Shown piece by piece: positions 1 to 8,344 of a stretch of 48,825 nucleotides of DNA. The notes below the pieces were generated by a model. It did not search any database. It had not been told where the DNA came from and was given only the letters and a program-made list of their open reading frames with translations. Source of the DNA: an uncultured bacterium (GTDB taxonomy: Bacteria; Bacillota; Clostridia; Oscillospirales; Acutalibacteraceae); contig CASDTH010000034.1 in assembly GCA_949283655.1 (NCBI GenBank), positions 1-48,825 on the forward strand, written 5' to 3'. The translations under genes and the position numbers were made by a program. How positions within the stretch are numbered: position 1 is the first letter of the stretch; every line of letters begins with the position of its first letter.

Positions 1-767
1 AAACCGTTGCACTTCACTTGACAATCCGCCCGTCGGAAAAGGATGCAAAAGGACGTTGAGAAACGGCACTGCGGCGGCGGTATATAAACTTGCCACACCA
101 CGGCGCGTTCGGCGAACGCTTCCCGAACTCAGCCGCTCACGTGGCTTCAAACAGGCGGGAAGGTTCGCTTTTTGCCCTTCGGGCCAAAAAGTCCCCTCAC
201 GCGCACGCATTGAGTGACAGCAGCTGCCGCCTGGGCCTATCGTTACGTTTGAGGCCCTGAACGGCTTGCGGGCTCCGGGAGAAACCTGACGGGGCCTTCA
301 GCCTGGCGTAGGAGCATGGGCCTTTTAGTAGGCCAGCGGCGGCAGGCTCCGCAAACTTGTGGCGGGCTCGTGAGGGAACTTGCCTGCTTGCAGGCAAGCG
401 AGCGCACAAACTGTTTGAGCCGCCGTGAGGCGGTGAGTTTTTGTGCGCCTCGCCGAACACGTAACAGAGATACATACACTTTTCAGTGCCGCCGCTGGCC
501 GTGCGCGGGGTCGAGGGGCGAAGCCCCCGGCTGCTTCTCTTGCCTCGTTCTCTTGTCAGCCGACAAGAGAATGAGGTCGCGTACAGCGAAACCGGGCAGC
601 CATTCAAACATCAAATAGAATCTATTAGCTGCACCACAAAGGAAAAGCCTTCCGGCTTCCACATCGAATCTTTCATTTCTAAAACTGGGATCACAAGCTA
701 CGGGGCGCGCCGCATTTTTGCTACGGCGCGCCCCAAATAAGCCTGTATCAGTGGGATACACGGATGC
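1..767. other. Non-coding, hairpin-rich intergenic block
   Basis: No convincing gene was found; the open frames here lack a ribosome site and recognisable protein features. The stretch carries an unusual density of perfect or near-perfect inverted repeats: 105-119, 168-191 (7-base arms plus 3 bp around a TTC loop), 379-398 (8-bp arms, CTTG loop), 402-448 (9-bp outer arms with a nested 5-bp hairpin), 515-527, 543-576 (15-bp arms including one G.T pair) and 702-734 (11-bp arms). It could be the remains of a mobile element, a structured RNA, or stacked terminators. The first 21 bases read KPLHFT then a stop, which resembles the tail of an IS30-type transposase, but that is too short to call. Confidence 0.6.
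702..734 (-). terminator. Perfect 11-bp inverted repeat after the ABC permease gene
   Basis: GGGGCGCGCCG at 702-712 and its exact complement at 724-734 enclose an 11-base loop, 33 bases past the permease stop codon. Position and stem strength fit a terminator for the minus-strand ABC operon. No T-tract follows the stem, so intrinsic termination is uncertain. Confidence 0.45.
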
Positions 768-3422
768 TTATATATTTTCGTCCTTCAATAGATCAAGCAT
801 ATTTTCCTTCTTTAGCTTGGCGCCGGCATAAAGCATGGTAAGCCCCACGATTACCAACACACCTGCCACCGCACAGAGAAGCGGGATCCACGGCATTTGA
901 AAGGGAACCTCAATGCTGCTCCCAAGCGACAGCTGCAAGAGCGCCATGATGCAAAAGCTGACCGGCAGGCCATATAGCAGCGTTTTCAGCGCGTAAAACA
1001 GGCTCTCAAAGCGGATCATCCGCCGGAAGCCCTTTGGCGTCATGCCGGCGGACTGCAGCATGGCGAATTCCCGCCTGCGCAGCGCCATGCTGGTGGAAAT
1101 CGTATTGAACATATTTGCCATACAGATGAGGGTGATCAACGCAATGAAGCCGCCGGAAAAAACAGAAATCAGCAAAATCACATGCTCCATCTCCTCCCGC
1201 TGCGCCACATAATCATTGTAGACCACCTGCTCCGAGAGGCCCGGCGTGTTATAGCTTCCAATGATTTTACGCACCTGCTCCGGATGCTCTGAATTCAGGT
1301 ATAGAATGGGGCTGCTCTCCAGCATGGTTTGCCGTTCCATCCCGGTGAGCCGCTGCGCATAGGCCTCCCGCATCGCGCGGCCGGTCTGCTCCGGCACAAC
1401 CAGAAGTGCGCCGCCATAGGTTTCCGATATGCCAAACGGATACTGCTCCGTCACCGTCTCCACCTGGATGGCGCCGAACGAGACTGTCTCCTCTTCATAA
1501 AACCGCTCCAGCAAGAGCTTCTCGCCGCGGCGCAGGTTGAGCAGCTCATACTGCCTGGTCACAGGCTCCTGCTTCTCCTCATCCATCACGCTCCGGGTTG
1601 CCCGATTCACCAGGATGGCCTTGCGCTGCTTCGGATCCGCATAATCTGCCACATCCACGCCAATCTGCTCCGCATAAGCCGCAAACGAAGCGTCCTCCAA
1701 TATCAAAACGGAGACCGACACGACGTAGCCGCCGGGCATCTTCACAGGCTCCGACAGGGCGAAAAAATCGGCGGTGATTTTCTCCTGCGGGAGGACGGTT
1801 TCAAACCACATCTCGTCCGCGATGGCATACTGTGTCACCTGCCCCTCCGCCAGGATGCGGCGGTAGAGCTCCTCCCGCTGCTGCGATTCCAAGCCCATAG
1901 GCATCACAATCAGATCGCATTCCTGACGCTCCTCCTCCAGGCCGTAAGCCGTCACCGCCAGCTGGACGCCGAAGGATACCGTTAGGAACAGCACAACGCT
2001 CACCGTCAAAGAGAGCAGCGTCGCACGGTAGCGCACACGGTTGCGCTTGAGGTTTTTCAGCGCAACCTCCCCCTCAAAGCCGAAGAGCCTACGCGTCAGC
2101 CGTGAGGTGCGCACCGCTTTGCCGGATAGCTTAATCTCCCTCGCCTGCCGGATGGCGTCGATGGGCATTGTGCGGGAGGCACGCCGTGCCGGCCTCCAGA
2201 CAGAGAAGAGGATCACCAGAGCGGATAACAGCACGGCAAGCAGCACTGACGGCAGTGAAACAACCAGGCGCACATCTACGATCAGGCCAAGCGCGTCCCG
2301 CAGGGCGGTATTCATCAGCGCAAAGGTGACACCGATCCCTCCAATCCCGGCCAACAGCCCAATGGGGATCGCAATCACGCCCAGCAAAAAGCCCTCAAAA
2401 TAAACGGAACTGCGCTTTTGCCGCCGGGTGGCTCCTACGCTTGCCAGCATCCCAAGATACCGGCTGCGCTCTGCTACAGAAATAGAAAACGCGTTATAAA
2501 TGAGCATCGCCGATCCACCGAGCACCACCAGCAGCAGGATCGCCGCAAAAAGGATGACTGCGCCCTGTAACGAATCCCTGCTCGTCAAGCCGTAAAATCG
2601 CAGCAGCGAGCCATTGAAGCTGTAATCTGCCGCGCCGGTCTCCTGCGCCAGCTTCTCCACCTCCTGATAAAGGGAACGGCGCACCGGGTCAAACACCAGC
2701 ATAGGATCCGCCAGCGTTCCTTCCGCGGCAATGGACGCTTCGTCGCAATAGCCGATCACCGGGAACGCGCACACCATTTCATCAAAATACGCGCCGGAAC
2801 CGCTCTCCAGAACGCCGGTGATCGTGTAGGTTCTTTCCTCTCCCCGGAGCTCAAAGGTTTCTGCCAGAGAACCATCCGGATTCAAAGTCACATAGTCTGA
2901 GGTGCTCAGCCGGATCTCCCGCTCGGAGCCTCCCGGCGACCCAACCCGGTAGCCAAGCGGGAAGGTGACTGTATCGCCGATTTGAAAGGGCGCCCCGGCG
3001 TTGAGCGCATCCTGAGAAACAATCGCCTCCCCTGCTCGCTGCGGGAGCCGGCCCGCTACAAGCTTTCGGTTGAAATGTGCAAAGGCCGGCGTGTTATATT
3101 CTTCAATATAGAAAAACGGCATATTATCATTCTGGGATTCCTTAAATTGGCTGAAGCCAAGGTTACGCACGAGCAAAACCGCTTTTACGTTTTCCGCCTG
3201 CTCCACCTGTGCGAGCTTTGCCGGCTCCACGCCGCTGAGGCTCGCATGCCACTCGCCATATTTTGCAGCTGTGTCCCGCTGCATCAAATCCATAAAGGAA
3301 AACAGGATGGTCGAGATCGCCGTAAGCATGGAGACGGAGAGGATAATCCCAATGATCGTCACCAATGTGCGCCGCTTATTCATCTTCAGGCAGCGCACGG
3401 TGAGGCGGTTGACAATATTCAT
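768..3422 (-). CDS. ABC transporter permease, FtsX/MacB type
   Basis: Membrane subunit of an ABC transporter of the MacB/FtsX class. These act by mechanotransmission, moving peptides, drugs or lipoprotein-type substrates or sensing envelope stress. The 884-residue protein has a duplicated layout: a membrane segment near residues 20-47, an extracytoplasmic domain to about 285, three segments (about 285-312, 338-368, 385-410), a second N-terminal-type segment near 467-490, another large external domain, then three final segments (about 755-780, 810-835, 843-870). Each FtsX domain carries the family-like cytoplasmic stretch after its first helix (MLASVGATRRQ and MLQSAGMTPKG). The ATG overlaps the stop of the upstream ATPase gene by 4 bases, which indicates translational coupling. 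The substrate cannot be read from sequence. Confidence 0.93.
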   Translation of the reverse strand: MNIVNRLTVRCLKMNKRRTLVTIIGIILSVSMLTAISTILFSFMDLMQRDTAAKYGEWHASLSGVEPAKLAQVEQAENVKAVLLVRNLGFSQFKESQNDNMPFFYIEEYNTPAFAHFNRKLVAGRLPQRAGEAIVSQDALNAGAPFQIGDTVTFPLGYRVGSPGGSEREIRLSTSDYVTLNPDGSLAETFELRGEERTYTITGVLESGSGAYFDEMVCAFPVIGYCDEASIAAEGTLADPMLVFDPVRRSLYQEVEKLAQETGAADYSFNGSLLRFYGLTSRDSLQGAVILFAAILLLVVLGGSAMLIYNAFSISVAERSRYLGMLASVGATRRQKRSSVYFEGFLLGVIAIPIGLLAGIGGIGVTFALMNTALRDALGLIVDVRLVVSLPSVLLAVLLSALVILFSVWRPARRASRTMPIDAIRQAREIKLSGKAVRTSRLTRRLFGFEGEVALKNLKRNRVRYRATLLSLTVSVVLFLTVSFGVQLAVTAYGLEEERQECDLIVMPMGLESQQREELYRRILAEGQVTQYAIADEMWFETVLPQEKITADFFALSEPVKMPGGYVVSVSVLILEDASFAAYAEQIGVDVADYADPKQRKAILVNRATRSVMDEEKQEPVTRQYELLNLRRGEKLLLERFYEEETVSFGAIQVETVTEQYPFGISETYGGALLVVPEQTGRAMREAYAQRLTGMERQTMLESSPILYLNSEHPEQVRKIIGSYNTPGLSEQVVYNDYVAQREEMEHVILLISVFSGGFIALITLICMANMFNTISTSMALRRREFAMLQSAGMTPKGFRRMIRFESLFYALKTLLYGLPVSFCIMALLQLSLGSSIEVPFQMPWIPLLCAVAGVLVIVGLTMLYAGAKLKKENMLDLLKDENI

Positions 3423-4129
3423 TGCTCGCTCCCCTCCCTGCCCGGGCGGGTGCGCAGCGTTTCATCCCGCACAATTTTGCCATCCTCCACAGCAATGATC
3501 CGATCCGCCTGAAGCGCGATGTTTTCATCGTGCGTGATCACCAGCAGCGTCTGGCTGTGCCGCTGATTAAACAGCTTGAGCAGCGCAAGGATTTCAGCAC
3601 TGTTTTTGCTATCCAGATTGCCGGTCGGTTCATCCGCCAGAATGAGCGCCGGATGCGTGATCAGTGCGCGCCCAATGGATACGCGCTGCTGCTGCCCACC
3701 GGAGAGCTGGTTTGGCAGGTAATCAAGCCGGTCCCGAAGCCCAAGCGTCTCAACAAGCCTGGCCAGGGATTGTTCATCCACCTCCCGCCCGTCAAGCAGA
3801 AGCGGGAGTGTAATATTTTCCCGCACATTTAGCACCGGAATCAGGTTATAAAACTGATAGATCAGCCCAATCTGCCGCCTTCTAAAAATAGCGAGCTTCG
3901 TCTCATCCAATGCGCCGGTATCCGTCCCATCCACGAACACCTTGCCTGAGGTGGGGGCGTCCACGCCGCCCAGAATGTGCAGCAGCGTCGATTTACCGGA
4001 GCCGGAGGGGCCGACAATCGCAACAAAATCCCCCCTCTCCACTGTGAAGGACACATCGTCCAGCGCCCGCACAGCGGTTTCGCCGCTGCCGTAAATTTTC
4101 GTCAGATGCTCTACCCGCAAAATCTCCAT
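3419..4129 (-). CDS. ABC transporter ATP-binding protein, MacB/LolD type
   Basis: ATPase partner of the following FtsX-type permease; 236 residues, normal for the family. Visible motifs are the Walker A (GPSGSGKST), the signature (LSGGQQQR), the Walker B with DEPTGNLDS, and the switch histidine in [14 protein letters not shown] is characteristic of the LolD/MacB/BceA branch. I chose the ATG at 4129 because GAGGA lies 5 bases upstream and the protein then begins [14 protein letters not shown] as in relatives; the in-frame start at 4156 has no ribosome site. The gene ends in an ATGA overlap with the permease. A phased set of GTGAC half-sites upstream suggests control by a response regulator whose gene is not in this window. 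Confidence 0.95.
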   Translation of the reverse strand: MEILRVEHLTKIYGSGETAVRALDDVSFTVERGDFVAIVGPSGSGKSTLLHILGGVDAPTSGKVFVDGTDTGALDETKLAIFRRRQIGLIYQFYNLIPVLNVRENITLPLLLDGREVDEQSLARLVETLGLRDRLDYLPNQLSGGQQQRVSIGRALITHPALILADEPTGNLDSKNSAEILALLKLFNQRHSQTLLVITHDENIALQADRIIAVEDGKIVRDETLRTRPGREGSEQ

Positions 4130-4203
4130 GTCAATCCTCACGCCTTTCCTATGCACCAGTGCAGCAGCCGAATCCTCACTGCCGCTTTTCCCTTGTGGCT
4201 CTT

Positions 4204-4257
4204 AGTATAAACCGCTGGTGTGAATATCCCGTGACTGTGGGGTGACAATCTAGTCAC
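4204..4257 (-). promoter_or_regulatory. Likely activator-dependent promoter with three phased half-sites
   Basis: Reading on the minus strand, TATACT at 4209-4204 is a good -10 box with no matching -35 element. GTGAC occurs on the plus strand at 4231 and 4242, and its complement GTCAC at 4253, so the half-sites are spaced exactly 11 bases, one helical turn. They cover the -35 position and just upstream. That is the usual arrangement for OmpR-family response regulators, which often control this kind of ABC transporter. An alternative pair is TTGTCA (4248-4243) and TATTCA (4226-4221) with 16 bases between. Confidence 0.5.
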
Positions 4258-4354
4258 AATTGAGGTTAGCATCCGTATCCAAGGGGAGCGTCGCCACCCG
4301 GCGTGCTCAAGCGGGCGCTCGCTGCGTTCTCGAGCAAGATAGACGGTGCAGCCA

Positions 4355-4430
4355 AAGGCAAGGAGGATCACGCCGCCGGGGGTGCAGCCACAGCGCTGAA
4401 AGCCGATGTGTACCCTTGTACACAGATGCT
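4355..4430 (-). repeat. Dispersed repeat, copy A
   Basis: Read on the minus strand this matches the repeat at 48686-48762 over about 75 bases with only a handful of differences. Shared landmarks in order are AGCATC, the 6-bp-arm inverted repeat GTGTAC-AAGG-GTACAC, ATCGG, TTTCAGCGCTGTGGC and ATCCTCCTTGCCTT. It lies in the 367-base gap between two minus-strand genes (ABC operon and ECF gene). The rest of that gap, 4431-4496 and 4258-4354, shows no gene. Confidence 0.8.
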
Positions 4431-4496
4431 AGGAACGGATTAGAAGACGCTGGGATTGCAAGGCCTAGATACCGGGCGATCGCTAAAAATAGCTCC

Positions 4497-5048
4497 TCAG
4501 CATTTGGAATCCAGTATTTTTCTTCTGCGTGGTTTTTCCGCTAGCCCCGCCCGCTGCAGCGCCGCCACCAGGAGTGGGCCCGCTACCAGTTGGATGAGAA
4601 TTCCCGGCAGCGCGGTGACGAACGATGCGCTCAAAAAAACGGAGAGCCCATACGGCCTGCCCGCAATGCCGAGTAGAAGCGCGTTCGCCGCGCCGGAAAC
4701 GGCGCGGCCGCCCAGCATCGCACAAATAAGGGAGAGGTAGAGGTTAAGCCCCATCCGGCGGTACATTAGTCCAGTCAGCACCCCATAGGCGCACAGCTCC
4801 AGCATCATCGCCGGCATGTTTGGAAAAAAAGCAGGCATCCCTGTGAAAAGGGAGGAGAGCAGCGGGCCGAGCAGCCCGCAAAATGCACCATAAGGCCAGC
4901 CGCATAAAAAGCCGCACAGCAGCACAGGAATATGCATCGGCAAAAAGGCCTGCCCCGCGCCGATGGCATGGAACGCCATCGGTAGCACAACACACAGCGC
5001 AAGGCAGAAGGCTGTAACCACCAGATGCTTCGTATGGGATTGTTTCAT
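4497..5048 (-). CDS. ECF transporter S component (substrate-binding membrane subunit)
   Basis: Substrate-specific membrane subunit of an energy-coupling factor importer, which would work with a shared EcfA1A2T module encoded elsewhere. The 183-residue protein is almost entirely hydrophobic with about six membrane segments. It carries the family-typical region with FLPMHIPVLLCGFLCG, PLLSSLFTGMP and MMLELCAYG, as in the ECF_trnsprt (PF12822) group. Such proteins bind vitamins or related small molecules (pantothenate, pyridoxine, thiamine precursors and others); the ligand is not assignable here. I start it at 5048, behind AGGAAG; upstream in-frame codons lie inside the leader hairpin. It is preceded by a 225-base leader ending in an intrinsic terminator, so expression is very likely controlled by attenuation. 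Confidence 0.88.
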   Translation of the reverse strand: MKQSHTKHLVVTAFCLALCVVLPMAFHAIGAGQAFLPMHIPVLLCGFLCGWPYGAFCGLLGPLLSSLFTGMPAFFPNMPAMMLELCAYGVLTGLMYRRMGLNLYLSLICAMLGGRAVSGAANALLLGIAGRPYGLSVFLSASFVTALPGILIQLVAGPLLVAALQRAGLAEKPRRRKILDSKC

Positions 5049-5273
5049 TTTTATCACGCTTCCTTTCTGAAGGAGAAGCCAACAAAAAAGCGCCAACCCG
5101 GCCCCCACTTCTGTGGGAATGCGGCCTGGTTGGCGCACCATTTGTTGTTTCTCCACTCCGCCAGTGCAGACGCAACACCTGCACATATGGCTGATCACGC
5201 GCTCCTTTTCGAGCGCTATAGCTATTTTGTCCCGCTTGACAGGGCGGCCACTCTTCTGAGCAGCATTTTCTCT
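5049..5273 (-). promoter_or_regulatory. Candidate riboswitch-type leader of the ECF gene
   Basis: Between the promoter (5279-5307) and the ECF start lies a 225-base leader. Its first part can fold into several hairpins, among them a GCGCTC/GAGCGC stem with a GAAAAG loop and a GTGCAG/CTGCAC stem. Its end is a strong terminator hairpin (5090-5136) followed by six Us. That is the layout of a transcriptional riboswitch or other attenuator, and ECF S-component genes are often controlled this way. I see no canonical TPP, FMN, cobalamin, THF, preQ1, lysine or T-box core, so the class is unknown. Confidence 0.6.
5084..5136 (-). terminator. Intrinsic terminator inside the ECF leader
   Basis: On the minus strand GCGCCAACC (5136-5128) pairs with GGTTGGCGC (5098-5090). 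An inner stem includes GGCC/GGCC and CCCAC/GTGGG around a 4-base loop, and the hairpin is followed by TTTTTT (5089-5084). It sits upstream of the start codon, so it attenuates rather than ends the gene. Confidence 0.85.
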
Positions 5274-5278
5274 TTACT

Positions 5279-5307
5279 ACTATAACAGATAGAGGCTGCT
5301 GCGTCAA
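5279..5307 (-). promoter_or_regulatory. Sigma-A promoter of the ECF leader
   Basis: On the minus strand the -35 TTGACG (5307-5302) and -10 TATAGT (5284-5279) are 17 bases apart. The predicted start is near 5273, giving the long leader described above. Confidence 0.8.
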
Positions 5308-5344
5308 TACACTTGCCTCCCATATATCAAAACGCAACCACTTC

Positions 5345-5791
5345 TCAGCCGCCGTTCCGGCCGGCTCGCTGCAGTTCCTCCTGCTTCCTGAGGATGCGCG
5401 CATAAGCCTCCTGCGGCAGGTTGGTATCCAGGCAGAGTTTTTCCATCGGGCACATGCCGGTATGTGTGCGGTTGATGATATAAGGAACACGCTCCCCCTC
5501 ATACAGAGGCACACACCGCTCGCCTAGGCAAACTGCAGCGTGCTCACTGACCACATCCGCATAGACCTCCTTCACGCCGCCATAGAGCATCAACAAAGCG
5601 GCAGCTTTGCCAACGACTCGATCCGCCACCGAGGCTCCTCGCAGCAGCTCCGGATCCTGCTGCAACCACTGCGTCAGCGGTGAAACGCCGGAGAGCGAGG
5701 ATTCCAAAACCCGCCCATCCTTTGTCAGCAGCACGCAGCTGGCGTGGTGCTTGTGAAGCGCGGCCTTCGCCCGCTCTAATGTTTCTGTCAT
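5345..5791 (-). CDS. DUF1893 family protein (deaminase-like fold)
   Basis: A 148-residue protein matching DUF1893 (PF08973, like Thermotoga TM1506) over its whole length: CVLLTKDGRVLESSLSGV near the N-terminus, VVGKAAALLMLYGGVKEVYA in the middle and MCPMEKLCLDTN near the end. Known members have a cytidine-deaminase-like fold but no settled function. The ATG at 5791 has GGAGG 8 bases upstream and its own promoter (5878-5906). The next gene on the strand is the ECF S component, which has its own promoter and leader, so the two are neighbours rather than one tight operon. The cysteines are candidates for metal binding, but no deaminase H/C-x-E...P-C-x-x-C motif is evident. Confidence 0.88.
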   Translation of the reverse strand: MTETLERAKAALHKHHASCVLLTKDGRVLESSLSGVSPLTQWLQQDPELLRGASVADRVVGKAAALLMLYGGVKEVYADVVSEHAAVCLGERCVPLYEGERVPYIINRTHTGMCPMEKLCLDTNLPQEAYARILRKQEELQRAGRNGG

Positions 5792-5877
5792 GCTTCATTC
5801 CTCCCTGCCGGTCTTTCAGCAGGCGGCGCTGCGTTTTCCGGCACGACGCCGCCTCTTGCTTGTATGAAAGCGGTTTT

Positions 5878-5906
5878 ATCATAGCCTTTTTTCACTTCGC
5901 TGTCAA
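5878..5906 (-). promoter_or_regulatory. Sigma-A promoter of the DUF1893 gene
   Basis: On the minus strand TTGACA (5906-5901), a 17-base spacer and TATGAT (5883-5878). Start expected near 5871. Confidence 0.82.
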
Positions 5907-5990
5907 ACCTTGAGGGCACTCTCGGCCGTATCGGCCGTCCATACGCCGGATAGAGCCGTCAAAAGGTTGCGCCTTTTTCAAAAGTCCCTC

Positions 5991-6019
5991 TTGCCAGCCG
6001 GAAAGAGGTATGCTATGCT
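5991..6019 (+). promoter_or_regulatory. Likely promoter of the DUF5054 gene
   Basis: TTGCCA (5991-5996) and TATGCT (6014-6019) are 17 bases apart. The -10 box contains the in-frame ATG at 6015, so if this promoter is used translation must start further down, which supports the ATG at 6081. Confidence 0.55.
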
Positions 6020-6080
6020 GAAACCAGATGTTGAGAAATGGGCGGCGCTCCACTCCGCCGGAAGGGGAAGTTTACAGCAT

Positions 6081-8162
6081 ATGAAAAAGGTCATTGTCGT
6101 GTCCAAAACACACCTGGATCTCGGCTTTACAGACTATGCGGAAAATATCCGTCAAAAATATCTCAACGAGTTTATCCCCCACGCCATCGCCACTGCCAGG
6201 GAGCTCAACACGGGCGGTAAAAAGCGCTTTGTCTGGACGACGGGCTCCTGGTTGCTCAGGGAAGCATTGCACTGTGGCAGCGAACAAACCCGGCAAGCGT
6301 TGCTTCAGGCGCTGCGCGACGGCGACATCGCGCCGCATGCCATGCCCTTCACCACACACACAGAGCTGCTCGATGCCGATACGCTGGATTACGGCCTCTC
6401 CATAGTGGACGAGCTGGATCAGCTCACCGGCCGGAAAACCATTGCCGCCAAGATGACGGATGTGCCGGGGCATACGCTAGGCCTGGTGCCGATGCTTGCA
6501 ATGCATGGCGTCAAGCTCCTGCATATCGGCGTCAACGGCGCTTCCGCCATGCCGGACGTGCCCCCCTGCTTTCTTTGGAAATGCGGGGAGCATGAGGTGA
6601 TCGTCATCTACTCCGGTGAATACGGTGGCCCCTTTGAAACCGGCTATATCGACAGCGTGCTCTATTTTGACCACACGCTTGACAATCACGGCGCCGCCGG
6701 CGGCCCAGCCGTGCTGGCCCGGCTACGCGAAATTGAAAAGCAATATCCTGGCGCGGAGGTGGTTGCCGGGCGGCTGGATGACTATGCGGAGCTTCTCTGG
6801 CCAGTAAGGGAACAGCTGCCCGTGGTAACTGCTGAAATCGGCGACACCTGGATCCATGGCGCTGCCTCTGATCCTTATAAAACGGCCGGGCTGCGCACAC
6901 TGATCCGTCTGAAAAACCAGTGGATCAAAAGCGGCGCACTCTCCCGCACCAGCAATGCCTATGCCCAGCTGGCCAGTAATCTGCTCTGCATTGCCGAGCA
7001 CACCTGGGGCCTGGATATGAAAATGTATTTCTCCGATTATGAACACTATCTCCGCCCGGATTTTGAGAAAGCGCGCAAAAAGGATTTGGTAGAGCTGCGT
7101 CATCCGCTGCGCGGCTTCCCGCAGAATTTTCGAACGCTCCAACTGCGCCGCACAGGCGCATACCAGCGTGGCTCCTACCGCGCCATGGAAAAAAGCTGGC
7201 AGGAGCAGCGCTCCTATCTCGACAAAGCGATGGAGGGGCTGCCTGAAGCCCTTCAAAATGAGGCGTGGCAAGCGCTGGGCAGGCTGCGCCCCGCCGCTCT
7301 GGAGCAGCCTGTGGGTGAACCGCTACAGCGCGATGTGGAATATTGCTTTGCTAGCTGGACCATTCGCATCAACAAATATGGCGGCATTGGCACGCTCCTA
7401 CACGAAGGCCGGCCCGCAATCCGGGAAAACAACCGGCCAGCTGTAGAATACTACTCCTACGGCGAAACAAATTATAACTTCTGGCTCACCCATTATACCC
7501 GCAACCGCAAAGAAACCGCCCGCTGGTCGCTTGGCGATTTTGCCCGGCCTCTGCTAAAATACGTCGATTCCAAATATCCGCAGGGGCGCTACTCCTACCG
7601 GTTCCGCGAGGGAACCGTCCAACACATGGAGGATAGGCTAAAAATCACTGTTTGCCTCGCGATTGAGCCGGAGTGCCACGAGCTTCTTGGCGCTGCGAAA
7701 TCGATCCAGTTGATTTATACCCTGCGCGCCAGCGGCATGCAGTTAGAGCTCCTCTGGATGGACAAACCCGCCAACCGGCTGACAGAGAGCACCATTCTAC
7801 GCCTGTACCCCGCCTGCACACAGGAAAACCTGCGCTACACCAAAATTGATACGGAAATTGACCCCATGTCCGTCGTCAAAAACGGGAACCGGAACCTCTC
7901 CGCCGTGTGGGATATGCACTTTGGCAATTTCCGGTTTGTCAATGACCACGCCGCGCTCATCGGCCTTGGGAAAGGAAAAATCCTCCGGTTTGACAATCAA
8001 TTTGAGGCAGTGGAAACAAACGGCGTCGCCTATATCCTGCACAACAATGTGTGGGGCACCAATTTCCCACTCTGGTATGAGGAGAATGCCTATTTCCGCT
8101 TTGAAATCCTCGATCAAACAAACGGCGGGGCGCCGCATAGTGCCCGGATTGTAGAGGAGTGA
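6081..8162 (+). CDS. DUF5054 domain protein, GH38-like alpha-mannosidase-type hydrolase
   Basis: Large cytoplasmic protein (693 residues, no signal peptide) of the DUF5054 family, whose N-terminal barrel is related to glycoside hydrolase family 38 / polysaccharide deacetylase-type barrels. The start reads MKKVIVVSKTHLDLGFTDYA, where the HxD pair is the expected metal ligand set. Further conserved histidine/aspartate stretches are HTELLD and DVPGHTLGLVP. The C-terminal half is beta-rich, as in GH38-type proteins. Substrate is unknown; a plant or host glycan oligosaccharide is possible. I chose 6081 because relatives start at this motif; AGGGGA lies about 11 bases upstream. ATG 6015 has better ribosome-site spacing but sits inside the predicted -10 box. 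A bidirectional terminator follows. Confidence 0.82.
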   Translation: MKKVIVVSKTHLDLGFTDYAENIRQKYLNEFIPHAIATARELNTGGKKRFVWTTGSWLLREALHCGSEQTRQALLQALRDGDIAPHAMPFTTHTELLDADTLDYGLSIVDELDQLTGRKTIAAKMTDVPGHTLGLVPMLAMHGVKLLHIGVNGASAMPDVPPCFLWKCGEHEVIVIYSGEYGGPFETGYIDSVLYFDHTLDNHGAAGGPAVLARLREIEKQYPGAEVVAGRLDDYAELLWPVREQLPVVTAEIGDTWIHGAASDPYKTAGLRTLIRLKNQWIKSGALSRTSNAYAQLASNLLCIAEHTWGLDMKMYFSDYEHYLRPDFEKARKKDLVELRHPLRGFPQNFRTLQLRRTGAYQRGSYRAMEKSWQEQRSYLDKAMEGLPEALQNEAWQALGRLRPAALEQPVGEPLQRDVEYCFASWTIRINKYGGIGTLLHEGRPAIRENNRPAVEYYSYGETNYNFWLTHYTRNRKETARWSLGDFARPLLKYVDSKYPQGRYSYRFREGTVQHMEDRLKITVCLAIEPECHELLGAAKSIQLIYTLRASGMQLELLWMDKPANRLTESTILRLYPACTQENLRYTKIDTEIDPMSVVKNGNRNLSAVWDMHFGNFRFVNDHAALIGLGKGKILRFDNQFEAVETNGVAYILHNNVWGTNFPLWYEENAYFRFEILDQTNGGAPHSARIVEE

Positions 8163-8210
8163 CCCGCTCGCCTCTCATAACGCATCAGTCCAAGCCTCTC
8201 CATAAAAATG

Positions 8211-8243
8211 CAGCCGCCGTGCTCTGACAAAACACGGCGGCTG
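8211..8243. terminator. Bidirectional terminator
   Basis: CAGCCGCCGTG (8211-8221) pairs perfectly with 8233-8243. It serves the DUF5054 gene on plus and, reading on minus, is followed by CATTTTTA for the convergent cysteine-rich gene. Confidence 0.8.
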
Positions 8244-8344
8244 ATTTATGCTTATTTGGCGCATGCCTCTGCGTCCGGCCGCCTGTTCAGGCAGCTGATT
8301 TTCGATATCCGCTTTGTTTCGTGTTCTGTGGCATATTGCAGCAC

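Noticed and set aside
5049..5273. T-box, TPP, FMN or cobalamin riboswitch in the ECF leader
   Set aside because: The sequence just before the terminator includes TGGT, which hints at a T-box, but the conserved T-box core and the stem I elements are missing; the other classes lack their core motifs.
4744..5514. A 256-codon open frame overlapping the ECF and DUF1893 genes
   Set aside because: Runs through the ECF leader terminator and is out of frame with two recognisable proteins.
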